This document shows, one piece after another, positions 1-10,617 of a stretch of DNA of 64,000 bases. Under the pieces are notes generated by a model. That model did not search any database, had not been told where the DNA came from, and worked only from the letters and a program-made list of their open reading frames with translations. The DNA is taken from NCBI GenBank assembly GCA_015680685.1, contig MNCI01026517.1:164430-228429 (forward strand), given 5' to 3'. The position numbers were made by a program, and so were the translations under genes. The stretch's first letter is position 1. Each line of letters starts with the position of its first letter. This stretch comes from Gnetum montanum. Taxonomy: Eukaryota; Streptophyta; Gnetopsida; Gnetales; Gnetaceae.

Positions 1-119
1 TACAAGACCTTCCGCCAGCTCCTCATAAACCGGCCTGGGTACCTGTTCAACCTCTGGGGTTAGTGTAGGCAAACATTCAATGCTAACAGTCTCAGATGGA
101 TCCCACTTTAGCTTGGCAC

Positions 120-726
120 CTACGCACACAAAAAGAATGGACATTAAACATTAGAAAACAATAAAGGGATGTGAAACTCTAAAGATACAAAAGACTTGAA
201 ACATTTGTACCTATCTCAACGTGGGCTTCCTGAATGTGTTCGACCACCTCATCGACAATGTTGGTCATGAAATCCATTTTACTTGGCATCTCTGTCCAAG
301 AAAATGGTCTATGAGTATGAGGTGGACTAACCTTAGGGGGCATTTTAGGGGAAACCACCTTCATGGGAACTTCCAACCGCATTGTAGGAATTATCCTACT
401 TTCGTCTAGAAGGGATAAAAACATAAAAGTAAAATACCATGGGAGACAATGATTCACAAAGCAACACAATGAAACAAAAGGAAACATATCGTCTCCTCTA
501 ACCCCTTCTAGGTTTGGGGGATTGTCTAGGTCTAATCTTCCCTTGAGGAAGCTGCTGAACATTTCATAAACACCACCCTGGTCATCAACCAGTTCTATTT
601 CCATGGTCTCTTCTCCTAGCTCTTCTGTCCCTTTTGCTTGATCTTTGTCCACCTCTTCTTCCTCAATTATCAACTCCGTTGTAGCCTCCTCCTCCTTGAT
701 GATGGTCTCTAACTCCTATCTCCTCA
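120..726 (-). pseudogene. E1 antisense gene, acidic exon, PSWTE exon and two introns
   Basis: Contains the exon 486-726 and the exon 211-405, with introns 485-406 (80 bp) and 210-120 (91 bp). The first exon is very Glu-rich (IIEEEEVDKDQ, TEELGEETMEIELVDD) and corresponds to acidic Glu repeats in E2 (near 27960) and E3 (near 56250). The second carries FSWTEMPSKMDFMTNIVDEV, matching PWTETPNKF in E2 and PWIETPNKFTFMEGVVD in E3. The acidic tract may be a flexible linker or interaction surface; no function is assigned. Confidence 0.55.
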
Positions 727-827
727 CTTCGTGAGACAAGTTTGAAGGCATTAGTTGCATGTAAGCGGTCAAAATAAAAATTATGAATAAGATGAAAAGG
801 AAAATGTAATAAGTGCCCCAAACTTAC

Positions 828-1862
828 TTGCCTCGAATAGGCATTTTGAACCGTATTCGCTTCACCTTTGGTTCTTCCACATTTGAAGCCACCTCTGTTG
901 AGCGTTCACGCTTTGGGAGCTTCAACTTAGCCTTCCCGATGGTCTCTTTAATGATCCATTCAGCTCTCTTTGCAGTGTAGGGCACGTCATCTGGCTCCAA
1001 CCCCACACTGTCACATGTGTGGATTGAGGTACCAGATGACCCTCCTGTCGTGATGGACACAGATTTGTCAATCCCCTCAGACACATCTTGGGACTCAGTT
1101 GTCTCGAACAAATGGTTGATCCATGGACAAGACAACTGAGTACGATTCCATAGAACATATTTATTGTCTGCGTGAACCACTAGAAACTCGGCCAAACAAT
1201 GAAGATAGCCAGCAAAGAATGCAAATGTAAAATGGGATTGCACCTCAGCATTTGAGCGCAATCGCACTATCTTCTTATGAAGGCCCAACAACAAAAATTG
1301 AGCCCAGTTATAATGCATCCCAGTTTCTAAGATGGTTCGCATGATGCACACAGCTTCAACACCAAGACTCCTCACCTAGGACAAGGATTTAGGGAACACC
1401 CATGCTCTAAACAGGGGATATAATTCATTAACTTCCTCAACCTTTGAATTCCCCTATATAGGGAATCCCTTGGAGCCATTGACAACACCCAACCAGTCCT
1501 CTAGCTCACGTACCATATGAAGCTCTTTTTGAGCCCTATCCAAAACTACATTTACGCCATCTGCCGGTACACCGAACAGGTCCAAAAATAATTCAGCTGA
1601 TAGATGGGAAACTATTTTGGCACCCTTAATACGTGTGTTGTAGTAGGAGACAGACTTGTCGAATGAATCCACAATCCTGATCATCTCAGCTATCGACACA
1701 TCAGGGCTTGGGGTTGGAAACAGCTCCATGAGGCTGGCATCATCTAAACAATGGATAATATACAGTGGGGCATGGGTGCACAACCATTTCTGTTCCTTGC
1801 TGATCTCCCCAAACTTCATTGATAGGGTACTCTTAGTTCGTCCTATCATAACAGGGTCGCCG
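828..1862 (-). pseudogene. E1 antisense gene, middle exon (conserved retroelement-associated domain)
   Basis: Long exon, open except for TAG codons near 1454 and 1378. Conserved blocks shared with E2 and E3 are IVDSFDKSV, ELFLDLFGVPADG, then YNWAQFLLLGLHKKIVRL and FTFAFFAGYLHCLAEFLVV. The pattern of a basic strand, then a 'LF.DLFG.P.DG' turn, then helices is reminiscent of the plant transposon protein domain often carried by plant retroelements (PF20167-like), but this is only a resemblance. The exon ends in a basic stretch (KLPKRERS, KVKRIRFK) that could be a nuclear localisation signal, just before the donor at 827. Confidence 0.55.
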
Positions 1863-2315
1863 CTGGGAGGGACATCAATTGTAAATACAATTTGAAACCA
1901 TCACATCAGTATGAACACCACCAGTCAAAAAAATACATTAAGGCATCTAGAAAATATTTTCACTTACCTTCATTTGTGGACTTCGAGGTGCTACCCAAGT
2001 CAGCATCACGAGGGAAAACTAGTCCATTATGCGACCAATCCCCATGCAACCACCCACGAGCCGCGCATTGTGCGAACGCTCTAGAAAATCATTTATGAAA
2101 ATGGACAATATCACCCTTGGTTTGAGCTAATACAGCTCCGCGAAGGGTGGGATCCACCATAAAGGTCTCTAGAGTAGTATGAGCCAGGGCAAGCCCATCA
2201 TCATCAATGCATGTCCCATCTTGGTTAACTTAGGGCTTGCAAAAGAATGGTCATCAGAACAGGGGCAAACACCAAATGATAAAAAAAATAGAAATAACAA
2301 ACTAAATGATCTTAC

Positions 2316-2765
2316 CTCTCTACCCGGTACATTGTGCCAGGAGCATTTTGAAATAACGTGTGTGCGCACGCAGCCAGAAACAAGGTGTTGTTGAGATAAT
2401 CACGCCCTCGGGGCAATAGGTCCCACATGCCCACTAATGGGCAAGTAGATCTGGGCCCGCTAGAGGGACCGTCCTCGATCATAAGTGGCCCCTCGTCAAT
2501 ATCCTCCATGAAGACCGCGATGCCCTCCGAAGCTCCTAGCAACATAGCTTCAAGCACACTCCGTGCCACTTGTTCACTCAGATGTGACCAGACCACAACC
2601 TTAAATCTGTCTAGGATGAAGGCGAGGAATTCACACGCCCCTTCCCTGAACCATATCCCATTGTTGTCAATGGTCAGATTAGGGGTAGGTTCATCGGCCT
2701 CAAGGGAGCCAAACCATGTCAGTACTCCAACTAGCTTAACTACTAGGAGGAAAGGTTCAGTGTCC
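2316..2765 (-). CDS. E1 antisense gene exon with FCP1/NIF-like HAD fold, catalytic residues lost
   Basis: Open exon of about 150 codons. It follows the order of plant FCP1-homology (NIF, small CTD phosphatase) proteins: a hydrophobic strand with motif I (LLVVKLVGVLT, where the family has a D-L-N/D-G type motif), then FREGACEFLAFILDRF and VVVWSHL (family: RPF..FL.FC.ERF.V.VWSS), a helix ARSVLEAMLL, and near the end NTLFLAACAHTLFQNAP (family: TLLIDDSPYK...NPP). The first Asp is Lys, and the Asp-Asp of the later motif is Ala-Cys, so phosphatase activity is not expected. The exon begins after the acceptor at 2767-2766 and ends at the donor 2315. The assignment rests on motif order, not on a database search. 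Confidence 0.65.
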
Positions 2766-3258
2766 CTACAAGTAACCAAAATGCCACGATAAATCAGCCA
2801 TACATGAAAAGAAGATAAAACAACAAAATTCCATGTTGTAGGCCAACACTTCAAAAAAAGAAAACTATTCACGCTCAACGTATACGCTGTAAAAACCATC
2901 AGCGTATATGCTGTAAAAACCGTCAGCGTATACGTTGTAAAAACCATCAGCATATATGCTATGAAAATAGGTCTACGCTATATGTTGTCTAAAAAGACAA
3001 AATCGTTTATGCTAAGTGTATACGCTATGAAAATAGTTTATGCCACATACTATTAAAACCATTTACGCTATACACTGATAAAACCATGTATGCTATATAC
3101 AGTTAAAACCCTCTACGCTGCGGGTCTATGCTACGCTAAGCATACGGACGCTGTACGCTGTACAGGCCCTCTATGCTAACTTTCTACTCTACGAAAACCG
3201 TCTACGCCAGATAACAAGTACCGATGAAAAAATTAACAGAGGTAGGATTAGAGCCTAC
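2766..3258 (-). repeat. Repeat-rich first intron of the E1 antisense gene
   Basis: Bounded by a donor-like AG/GTAGG at 3258 and an acceptor TTGTAG at 2766 on the minus strand. From about 2870 to 3130 it holds tandem units of about 24 bp built on GTATACGCTG followed by TAAAAACC, with the palindromic core AGCGTATACGCT. The TACGCT words go on to about 3600 in a looser form. The same words fill the U3 of this element's LTR (9510-9930). Any reading frame here (YTLMVFTAYTL) is a product of the repeat. Confidence 0.6.
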
Positions 3259-3620
3259 CTATGTGACAATCCAGGCCATGATGGAACCCTTGGCCTAGGC
3301 AGACACCACAACATGGCCTCGCTTTCCTCTGCGAATGTCAGGTCAAGCTCCTTCCTCCCCTGTCCTTCTACCTTCTTGCCCTTCACCATTTCGGTGTCCT
3401 TTATGCTAAGATTGACAGGTTTATGCTGGGGTTTGAATGTGCATGCTGAGCTGAACCCTGTATGCTTGAACCTCTACGCTCTTATGCTAACGCTTGAGCC
3501 TCTACGCTTACGCTGGGTTTGGTGGTTTACGCTTATGCTGAGGTTTATGCTTACGCTGAGGTTTACGCTCATGCTCAGTTTTACTTCAAGTTCACGGTGC
3601 TTACAACTGACAGCCTTATG

Positions 3621-3630
3621 CTATATATAG
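3621..3630 (-). promoter_or_regulatory. TATA box upstream of the E1 antisense gene
   Basis: CTATATATAG, read on the minus strand and placed upstream of the proposed first exon. TATA-like sequences lie at the equivalent place in E2 (about 31205-31215, minus) and E3 (53003-53010, plus), supporting a private promoter for the antisense gene. Confidence 0.45.
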
Positions 3631-3827
3631 TGCGCACATTATCGCCGCTGCTGCCACCGTCGCCTTGCATTTTGTTTCCTTTTTAATTTCTTTTATTATC
3701 AATTTTAATTATTCAAAATACAAAATACTATATAAAAGAAGATGAACATTACCACATGCCCACACTAAACATTTTGACACAAACTCTCTGATGAAAATTA
3801 TACGATGACTAGGCATTGTCAAATCAC

Positions 3828-4062
3828 CCACATTCGGCCCGGTATGGCCTTAAACTGCCATGATAGCCCGGTAAGGCCTTAAACTACCACATTTAGCTTG
3901 GTAAGGCCTTAAACTACCACATTCAGCTCGGTAAGACCTTAAACTACCACACACGGCCCGGTAACGCCTTAAATTGCCACACACGGCCCGGTAAGGCCTT
4001 AAACTACCACACATGGCCCGGTGAGGCCTTAAACTACCACATGTCCCAGTGTGATGTTAAAC
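3828..4062 (+). repeat. GGCC stem-loop tandem repeats before E1 pol
   Basis: About seven units of some 33 bp of the type GGCCCGGTAAGGCCTTAAACTACCACA. Each unit has short inverted arms (GGCC..GGCC) with a loop of about six bases, followed by TTAAACTACC. Repeats with the same design lie at the block borders of E2 and E3. Confidence 0.8.
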
Positions 4063-4129
4063 CACCATCATGCATGTACACATGATTTACGTTGCCAAGG
4101 AACATGAAACAACACCTATTAGCTCATTC

Positions 4130-4150
4130 TGCCCTTTGTTTATTGGTAGG
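4130..4150 (+). promoter_or_regulatory. Predicted 3' splice site before E1 RT
   Basis: A pyrimidine-rich run (TGCCCTTTGTTTATTGGTAG) followed by GAGCAAGG. The same site, AG then (G)AGTGC, precedes the RT frame in E2 (32092-32093) and E3 (52502-52501). Ogre elements are known to carry an intron between protease and RT, and this would be its acceptor. No donor was assigned. Confidence 0.5.
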
Positions 4151-7100
4151 AGCAAGGTTCATGGATTGTCAGCGTTTATCCACACCCTTGATCATCGATG
4201 GACCGTATGGAAAAATCACAAGAGAAATTGACATAAACTCCATTAGCTTAAGTACATCAATGGAAGACACACTTGTAGCCTCAACACAACAAACTCTAGA
4301 TAACTACAAAGGTATGACAAAATCTCTCGACATAGAAACCGATAGTATCACTAAAGACCCGTTGACTAAACCCCCATTGTTGTGCCTAATGGGGAAACCA
4401 AAATATTAAAATTAAGTACACTATTGCAACCTCAATTGGACAAAGACATAGAAGATGTGCTTCAAGACAACATAAAAGCATTCGCTTGGTCATACACGGA
4501 CATGCCCGGATTAGACCCTTGAATCGTCCAACACAATATTATCCTTGTTTCAAAATTGAGGCCAGTAAAAAAAAAGGCACGAAAGGTTAAACTTGAGGTG
4601 GCGTTGGTAGTTCACAATGAGATCACCAAGCTTTATTAGGCAGGTTTCATTCAGGCTGTCAATTACACCAATTGGATATCCAAGATGGTCATTGTCCCAG
4701 AAAAGAATGGAAGTACTCGCTTATGCATTGACTTCCGGGATCTAAACGTAGCGACCATAAAAGATGATTTTTCTCTACCCAGCATCGATCAAATTGTTGA
4801 TTTGACCACTGGGTATGCCCTATTATCTTTTATGGATGGCTTCTCAGGATACAATCAGATACACATTAACCCAAAGCACCAGTGCCAAACTACCTTTATG
4901 ACACCATGGGGAACCTTTTGTTACACAATGATGCCCTTCAGTCTCAAGAATGCTGGGGCCACATATCAAAGGGCCATGACATTCATTTTTAGTGATTATA
5001 TGCTGCACTCACTCAATGACTATGTGGATGATATCGTGGTCAAATCAAAGACATCTGAACAACATGTACAAGACCTTGACTTGGTGCTAAAGCATTGTTT
5101 AAAATATGAGGTGAGACTTAACACAAAGAAATGTGTCTTCGGAGTCAAAACAGGAAAAATGCTTGGATTCATAGCCTCGAAAGCAAGGATACGAGTAGAC
5201 CCCAATAAAGTTAAGGCCATAACAAACCTAAAACCACCTAGCAACCTTACAGAACTCTGAGGTCTACAAGGTATATTACAGTTCATCAGACGGTTCATAG
5301 AAAAACTAATAGACAAGTTGAAACCTATGAACCACTTGTTACGCAAGAACGTCCATTTTGAATGGATTCCACAGTGCCAGCAAGCATTTGACAATATTAA
5401 AATAGCACTTGTCCGACTACCCACGGTTTATCCACCTTAGGGTGATAAACCGTTTTACATCTACATTGCCACTTCAGATTCGTCAATCGCATCCATGCTT
5501 TGCTAGAAACAAGATGATGGAACTGAAGTCCTTGTCTACTACTTAATCCATGCATTAGTAGCCCATGAAAAGAAGTATAATGAGGTGGAGAGGTCATGTT
5601 TAACCCTCATCTTTTCCTTAAAGAAATGGCGACATTACCTCTTCCATAACCAATTCAATGTAATCTGCAAGGATAATATACTCAGAGCCATCACAGGAAA
5701 CATTTATGAGTTAAGTAGAATAGCCCATTGGAAATCCATGATAGATGAGTTTGACCTACACTACATAGTGCAATCATCATTTAAGGGTCAAGCCATAGCA
5801 AATCAAATGGCTGCGTCGCCAACGCATGATCAAGCAACGATAGAGCTAGAGTTCCCTGATGAAAATGTGAGTGCAATAGACATAGTACCCAATCACTACG
5901 ATGCCATTTTGAACTTTGATGGAGCATCCACCTCTTGAGGGGGAAGTGCTGCTACCATCATCACCTATCCCTCCAGGGAGATCTGACCCTTTGCTTATCG
6001 TTTCGACTTTCACTGTACCAATAACATAGCAGAGTACGAAGGTCTCCTTAGAGGTCTCATGGTAGCACTAGCCTCAGACATCACACGACTAGTGGTCAGG
6101 GGAGACTCACAACTGGTTTTAAACCAAGTCACAGATATTTATACATGCAAAGCGCAACATTTACAACCATACTGTGACTTAGCCAAACACTTAATGAAGC
6201 AATTCCAAAACACAGACGTGCAACATGTCTCCAGAAACGAAAATACCATCGCAAACACACTAGCCACGCTAGCACTAAACATATCGTCTGACATGTTCCA
6301 TATGTTGCCAAGCTCCATAATCAGTTGTGCAAAACCCATAACCGACACGCTTAATACATTACCAATTGCATCTGTTAGTACAACACAAGCGATAGAATGG
6401 TATGACGACATAAAAGAGTACCTTCTACGCAGTGAAGCACCGCAACATCTAACGAATGCACAAAAGGACGTGGTACAAAAGCGTTCTCGGAAATATGTGT
6501 GGGTAGGAGACACATTGTATCGTCAATCCTACAAAGGCATACTGCTAACATGCGTTAGTAGCATTGATGCCCAAACCATCTTTGAGCAAGTACATGACGG
6601 ACTATGCGGAGGACATATAGCACCTAAAGCAATGGCAATGAAAATAAGATGCTTAGGCTATTATTGGCCACATATGGCATATGACTATCTCTCCAAGGCT
6701 AAAACATGTAGTACCTATCAAATACATAGTAATCTGATCCATGTCCCACCAAATGAGATGCATACAACGCAAATCACATGGCCCTTTCAAAAGTGGGGGT
6801 TGGACCTTATCGGACCAATAACACCCTCATCTTTTGCAGGGCATAGCTTCATCATAACTACGACAGAGTATTTCATGAACTGGGTAGAAGCCGTGCCCCT
6901 TCAAAAAATCACATCTAAACACATATGCAACTTCATTCTTGAAAACATCGTCACCCGTTTTGGCATCCCTATGACCATCATCATTGATAACAGGCCATAA
7001 TTTAGCAGTGCCGAAACCAAAACTTTCTGTGAAAGTCTGGGGATCAAAGTCTCATTTTCATCCCCTTACTACCCTTAGAGCAATGGGCAAGTAGAGGCCA

Positions 7101-7665
7101 CAAATAAAACCATCATTACAATACTTAAAAAGATGCTTACCCAAAGCAAGAAAAGATGGCACGAGCAGCTGGTATACGCACTGTGGGCATATCGCACTAC
7201 ACATCGGACTTCAACAGGTAAAACACACTATAGCCTAGCTTATGGTTCAGAAGCTATTTTACCTTTTGAATTATAGGTACCATCTTTAAAGATCACACTC
7301 TCCGGACTCCTCGATGAAAGGAAAAACAATGACCTATGCATCATTAACTTGGACTCAGTGGAGGAGGAACGCCTACGTGCACTTGGTCAGATTGAATGGT
7401 ACCAAAAATGATAAGGACAACGCCATTGTCACAACATTCATAAGCTCCCTATCAAGGAAGGTGACCTTGTACTTAAGGCTATTCAGGAACACCCAAACAA
7501 ATTCTCAACAAACTGGAAAGGGCCCTACTTGATCACCAAAGAATACGACAACGGAGCATTCAAGTTAGCTGACATGGAAGGAAATGAGCTTGCAAAATAT
7601 GACCAATCACTTGTTCTTGAAACCGTTCCATGTTTGAACATAGATTCAGGTACGTGTTCATCCTA
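4150..7665 (+). pseudogene. pol: E1 pol: RT, RNase H, archaeal-type RNase H, integrase (decayed)
   Basis: Polyprotein fossil in mostly one frame, with a frameshift near 4400 and several stops. RT spans about 4440-5330 (CIDFRDLN, SFMDGFSGYNQI, intact YVDD at 5021-5032). The Ty3-type RNase H follows (about 5400-5800), then a second RNase H of archaeal type (about 5900-6290: NFDGAS, NNIAEYEGLL, GDSQLVLNQ). Integrase runs from about 6500: zinc-finger region (VHDGLCGGH.., with KTCSTYQ so the last Cys is Tyr), GLDLIGP with the first Asp, IIDNRP with the second, VEATNK with the Glu, and a GPY-type end (NWKGPYLI). Stops at 4501, 4637, 5439, 5504, 5936, 5983, 6998 and 7076 prevent a full product. Dual RNase H marks the Tat lineage. 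Confidence 0.92.
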
Positions 7666-8265
7666 GCATCATGATGGTAAACTGATACCAAAGCTCATCC
7701 TAGCATCATGATGGTAAACTGATACCATAGCTTGTCCTAGAATCACGACGGTAAACTGATACCATAGCTCATCCTAGAATCATGACTGTAAACTGATACC
7801 ATAGCTCATCTTGGCATCATGATGGTAAACTGATACCATAGATCGTCCTGGCATCATGATGGTAAACTGATACCACAGCTCATCCTGGCATCATGACGGG
7901 AAACTGATACCATAGCTCATCCTGGAATCATGATGGTAAACTGATACCACAGCTCGTCTTGGCATCATGACGGTAAACTTATACCATAGCTTGTCTTGGC
8001 ATCATGATGTTAAACTAGTACTGTAGAGTGTCCGCAATGACAATAAACTAGCACCCGTCCAGTACAATAGTAAACTGCCACAGTCCCACTCGCCAGAGTC
8101 CACTAAGACTACAAACTAGTTTGCCCCTTCACGGTCCGCCAAGACTAGAAACTGGCAGTGTACCATCCACCATGACTCTAAAGGGGAAATGTCCAATGGG
8201 TCATGACATAAAACTAACGCATGATAGTCCGCTAAGACTATAAACTAGCAATTTCATCTCTGGTT
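7645..8265 (+). repeat. Tandem repeats after E1 integrase
   Basis: Roughly nine units of about 39 bp up to 8020 (CATCATGATGGTAAACTGAT then ACCATAGCTC..CTGG). Looser units with GTCCGCTAAGACTATAAACT follow to about 8260. CATCATGATG is itself self-complementary, and the shared tail (TAAACT(A/G)) links it to the stem-loop repeats in E2 and E3. Confidence 0.85.
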
Positions 8266-9225
8266 CCTCAATCTGTGATTGCATTCAAACTTCATCAAAA
8301 TCGCTACATCGCTAGCCATCGGCCGATCCTAACATCGCTGCCATTCATATACAGTGCCTGAAATCTCATCTAGTGCCTTTGCTTCATCAGTAGCTATTTA
8401 AGTCTAAGCTTTCTTACTCACTCATGGTTTTCTTGTGTTCTTGGAGTTGCGTTTGCAGGATGACACTCAGAGGTGTTCGTACAAGAATGCACACAATCAT
8501 AAGCAGCAAGGTGAGATGTTGTTCACAGCGCACATGACAAGACTAATCAAGCCATTCACTAGTATATCCCCCATTTCATATCCCGCCTATCCCTCAACAA
8601 CTTATACTTGGTTACATCCTGAACACATCTGGTACAGCCTGAAACATCGAACATACTGTTGCAAATTGTGCCACTCTTAAGTAGTTGCAACCCACAACAT
8701 GGCATTTGAGCATGTGCAAAAGATCAAAAAAGAAAAAAAAAACTTTGTCCCTTCCCACATAAAACACAAGACGGGATGGCAGTTGCCTTGAAAGCAAACG
8801 CTCATGTCTAAAATAATCAAGTGACATCCCATTGCATGGCTTTGGCTCTCCACCAACAGGCTCCCCCTAAAACACTAAACAAGGGCCCTGTTCCTCCAAA
8901 GAATGCAATGCATCATCATGTGGCTTTGGTTTTGTCAACAAGTCCTCTTGGAAACTAACTAAGAGTCTTGTTCCGCCAAAGGACACACATCGCATGTCTT
9001 AATTCCGAGTCTGCTAAACAATGGCTATTCACAAGGATCAACATAACCCGTATACACACCAGAGCATCCCCTTTACCATGCACAATCCCTTGGTTAGTTC
9101 CCAATTCCCACAATCTCCATTTCCCTATCTAGCTACAAATTTCACTTCCCCAATCCTAGGTACTACTGAATGCAGTGCAATGACATCTAGCTAGGTGGCA
9201 CAGGATAATGTTTCTACCAAGTTGC
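8266..9225 (+). other. E1 3' untranslated region with internal purine tract
   Basis: No coding sequence is supported. A purine-rich stretch lies at 8717-8743. Comparable tracts occur at about 16328-16385 (E1c) and, on the minus strand, at 47478-47575 (E3), each some 400-600 bp before the 3' LTR. The short ORFs at 8435-8680 and 8612-8827 have no counterpart in the other elements. Confidence 0.5.
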
Positions 9226-9311
9226 TTGTGGTGTTTTGTACTTCTTTGTCAACGCTTCTTGGGTCGATTCCTCCAAGCTTCAACAAAGAGGGGCTAATGA
9301 AACACCACAAA
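9226..9311. repeat. Palindrome at the E1 PPT / 3' LTR junction
   Basis: Left arm 9226-9257 (TTGTGGTGTTTTG..CTTTGTCAACGCTT) pairs imperfectly with the right arm 9275-9311 (AAGCTTCAACAAAG..TGAAACACCACAA) around a loop of about 17 bases. The right arm contains the polypurine tract (CAACAAAGAGGGG) and the first bases of the LTR. The same arrangement is seen in E1c and E3. Confidence 0.75.
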
Positions 9312-10612
9312 ATTCTATGCTTAGTACTTCTCTAAAAAGAATCGAGCTAAGCTTGAGGGCCCCACAAACAATTTCAAGTAGAGTTGAACTCAACAGGGAG
9401 CAGTTCCTTGGGACCCACCGATGACCGCGACAACATCTGCTATCAGAAATGGCAACTTCGGAGCTCAAAATACGTAGGCTTCACTAAGTATACATTCTCA
9501 ATGTATATGCCCAAATTTGCATTCCCAGCATATATGCCCAGTAGACATAGCGTATATGCCCAGCATATACGCCCAACAGACACAGCGTATATGCCCAGCA
9601 TATATGCCCAGTAGACACAGTGTATACGCCCAGCAGACACAGTGTATATGCCCAGCGTATACGCCTAGTAGACACAACGTATATGCCCAGCATGCATCCA
9701 CAGCATATACACCCAGCATGTACAAAGTGTACAACCAGTGTCAATCGAGCTGAACATCTACAGGCAGCATCTTCATGGTAGTCGAATTAAAATCTGGAGG
9801 ATGAACGACTGATCAAGTTTGTACGCCAAGGTTATATGTTCAGTGTGTATACGCTGGTGTACATCCGTATACGCTGGCGTACAGCAATATACGCTAGCAT
9901 ATAGCGATATACGTTGATGTACAACACGTTGTATACTTGTAAATTTTATTCTTTTGCACCCGGTCAACGTGCCACATGTCACCCAACTCGATTCTAACGT
10001 CTAAACCTTTATAAAAACCCTAATTTTTCATTAGATCAAGGTGGGTAATTTTGAGAAAACCAGAGACAAAGAGAGACAAAGAGACGCTATGAACCAGAGT
10101 AGAAAACCCTGTATGCTGGACCTTACACTACACGCTGAGCATACAGCCTCTACACAATGCCTACAGTTGAACCCAGTGTACAATCATCCCTACATCCACT
10201 GGGGCTATTCACCTGCCTTGTGCCAGAGCCACAACTGTGTTAGACTAGTGCATTGTAACTCTCATTTCACAATAACATTGCTACATTTCTTTGCTACAAT
10301 TTATTACAGTTCTTCATTCATTGTTGCATGTTTACTGTTTACGCTCTTGTACGTTTACGCTCCGCTTACACTAGTTACATCGTTTACACTTCGTTTTACA
10401 TCAGTTACGCCATTTACATATAACCCAGCGTATAGCGCATCGGTGTACATTTGGGGAAATCCTTGCCTGATCCACGTGTCGACCACTCAAGGTACTCTAC
10501 CTTTGTTAATTCCAGCTTGCCCTCAAACAAAGGTAGGGTCTTCTGTGCATGTCCGGGGATCCCTTTATCTCTGTTTCGTTCTAGCTGGAGACCGATGATT
10601 TTGGATGGTACA
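9298..10612 (+). repeat. E1 3' LTR
   Basis: Starts TGAAACACCACAA after the purine-rich CAACAAAGAGGGG and ends near TGGTACA at 10612, where homology to the other LTR ends stops. U3 holds a repeat array (9510-9930). A TATA box (TTTATAAAAACCC, 10008-10020) is preceded by CACATGTCACCCAACTC, which matches the conserved pre-TATA motif of the other LTRs. The downstream part (10100-10450) again carries TACGCT words. The 185-codon frame at 10041-10598 falls in R-U5 and has no counterpart elsewhere, so it is not called a gene. Confidence 0.78.
9505..9740 (+). repeat. Tandem repeats in E1 U3
   Basis: About eight units of some 25-30 bp of the type GCCCAGCATATACGCCCAGC plus AGACACAGCGTAT. Long open frames exist in several phases on both strands because of the repetition (YAQHIRPTD-like peptides); they are not genes. 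TATACGCT words continue to about 9935. Confidence 0.85.
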
Positions 10613-10617
10613 CCTTT

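Larger units (their letters stand above)
1..3632 (-). pseudogene. Antisense intron-containing gene of E1 (FCP1-like pseudo-phosphatase, acidic linker, charged C-terminus)
   Basis: Gene on the strand opposite to pol, running right to left and cut by the window start. Exons inferred from splice signals and alignment to E2/E3: a tentative first exon ending at 3259; 2316-2765 (HAD-like domain); 1968-2235; 828-1862 (middle domain); 486-726 (acidic); 211-405 (motif SWTEMPSKMDFM); 1-119 (motif LKWDP). Introns with GT..AG ends: 3258-2766, 2315-2236, 1967-1863, 827-727, 485-406, 210-120. Only a few in-frame TAG/TGA codons are seen, for example just after the GFPI motif near 1454. A TATA box lies at 3621-3630. 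Product function is unknown; extra antisense ORFs are an established feature of plant Tat retrotransposons. Exon borders are by eye. Confidence 0.72.
1..10612 (+). mobile_element. Tat/Ogre-type Ty3/gypsy element E1, 3' part
   Basis: Plus-strand LTR retrotransposon whose 5' LTR, leader, gag and protease lie left of the window. Visible in order: an antisense gene (minus strand), tandem repeats, a 3' splice site, RT-RNaseH-aRNaseH-integrase, repeats, a 3' UTR, a palindrome and the 3' LTR (9298-10612). The dual RNase H and the antisense ORF place it in the Tat lineage. It has fewer stops than E2 or E3 and is probably the youngest element here. It appears inserted in LTR M2, whose homology begins at about 10618. 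The five bases after the LTR (10613-10617, CCTTT) are the candidate target-site duplication; its partner is outside the window. Confidence 0.88.

Noticed and set aside
179-673. A free-standing host gene of acidic proteins
   Set aside because: Same exon order and motifs recur inside E2 and E3, so it is part of the element's antisense gene.
4150-7665. Integrated pararetrovirus (caulimovirid)
   Set aside because: Integrase with HHCC finger and DDE core, LTRs, polypurine tract and dual RNase H show an LTR retrotransposon; no movement protein was seen.
7645-8265. Regular short repeats that look like a CRISPR array
   Set aside because: Units are whole tandem repeats with diverged copies and no unique spacers, no cas genes, and plant retroelement context.
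9384-9753. Overlapping ORFs on both strands with YAQ/HICP or GHICW-type repeats
   Set aside because: They are translations of a tandem DNA repeat in U3 whose unit length keeps several frames open; not conserved in other LTRs.
10041-10598. 185-codon plus-strand ORF
   Set aside because: Lies in R-U5 of the E1 LTR; composition follows TACGCT words and no relative has it.
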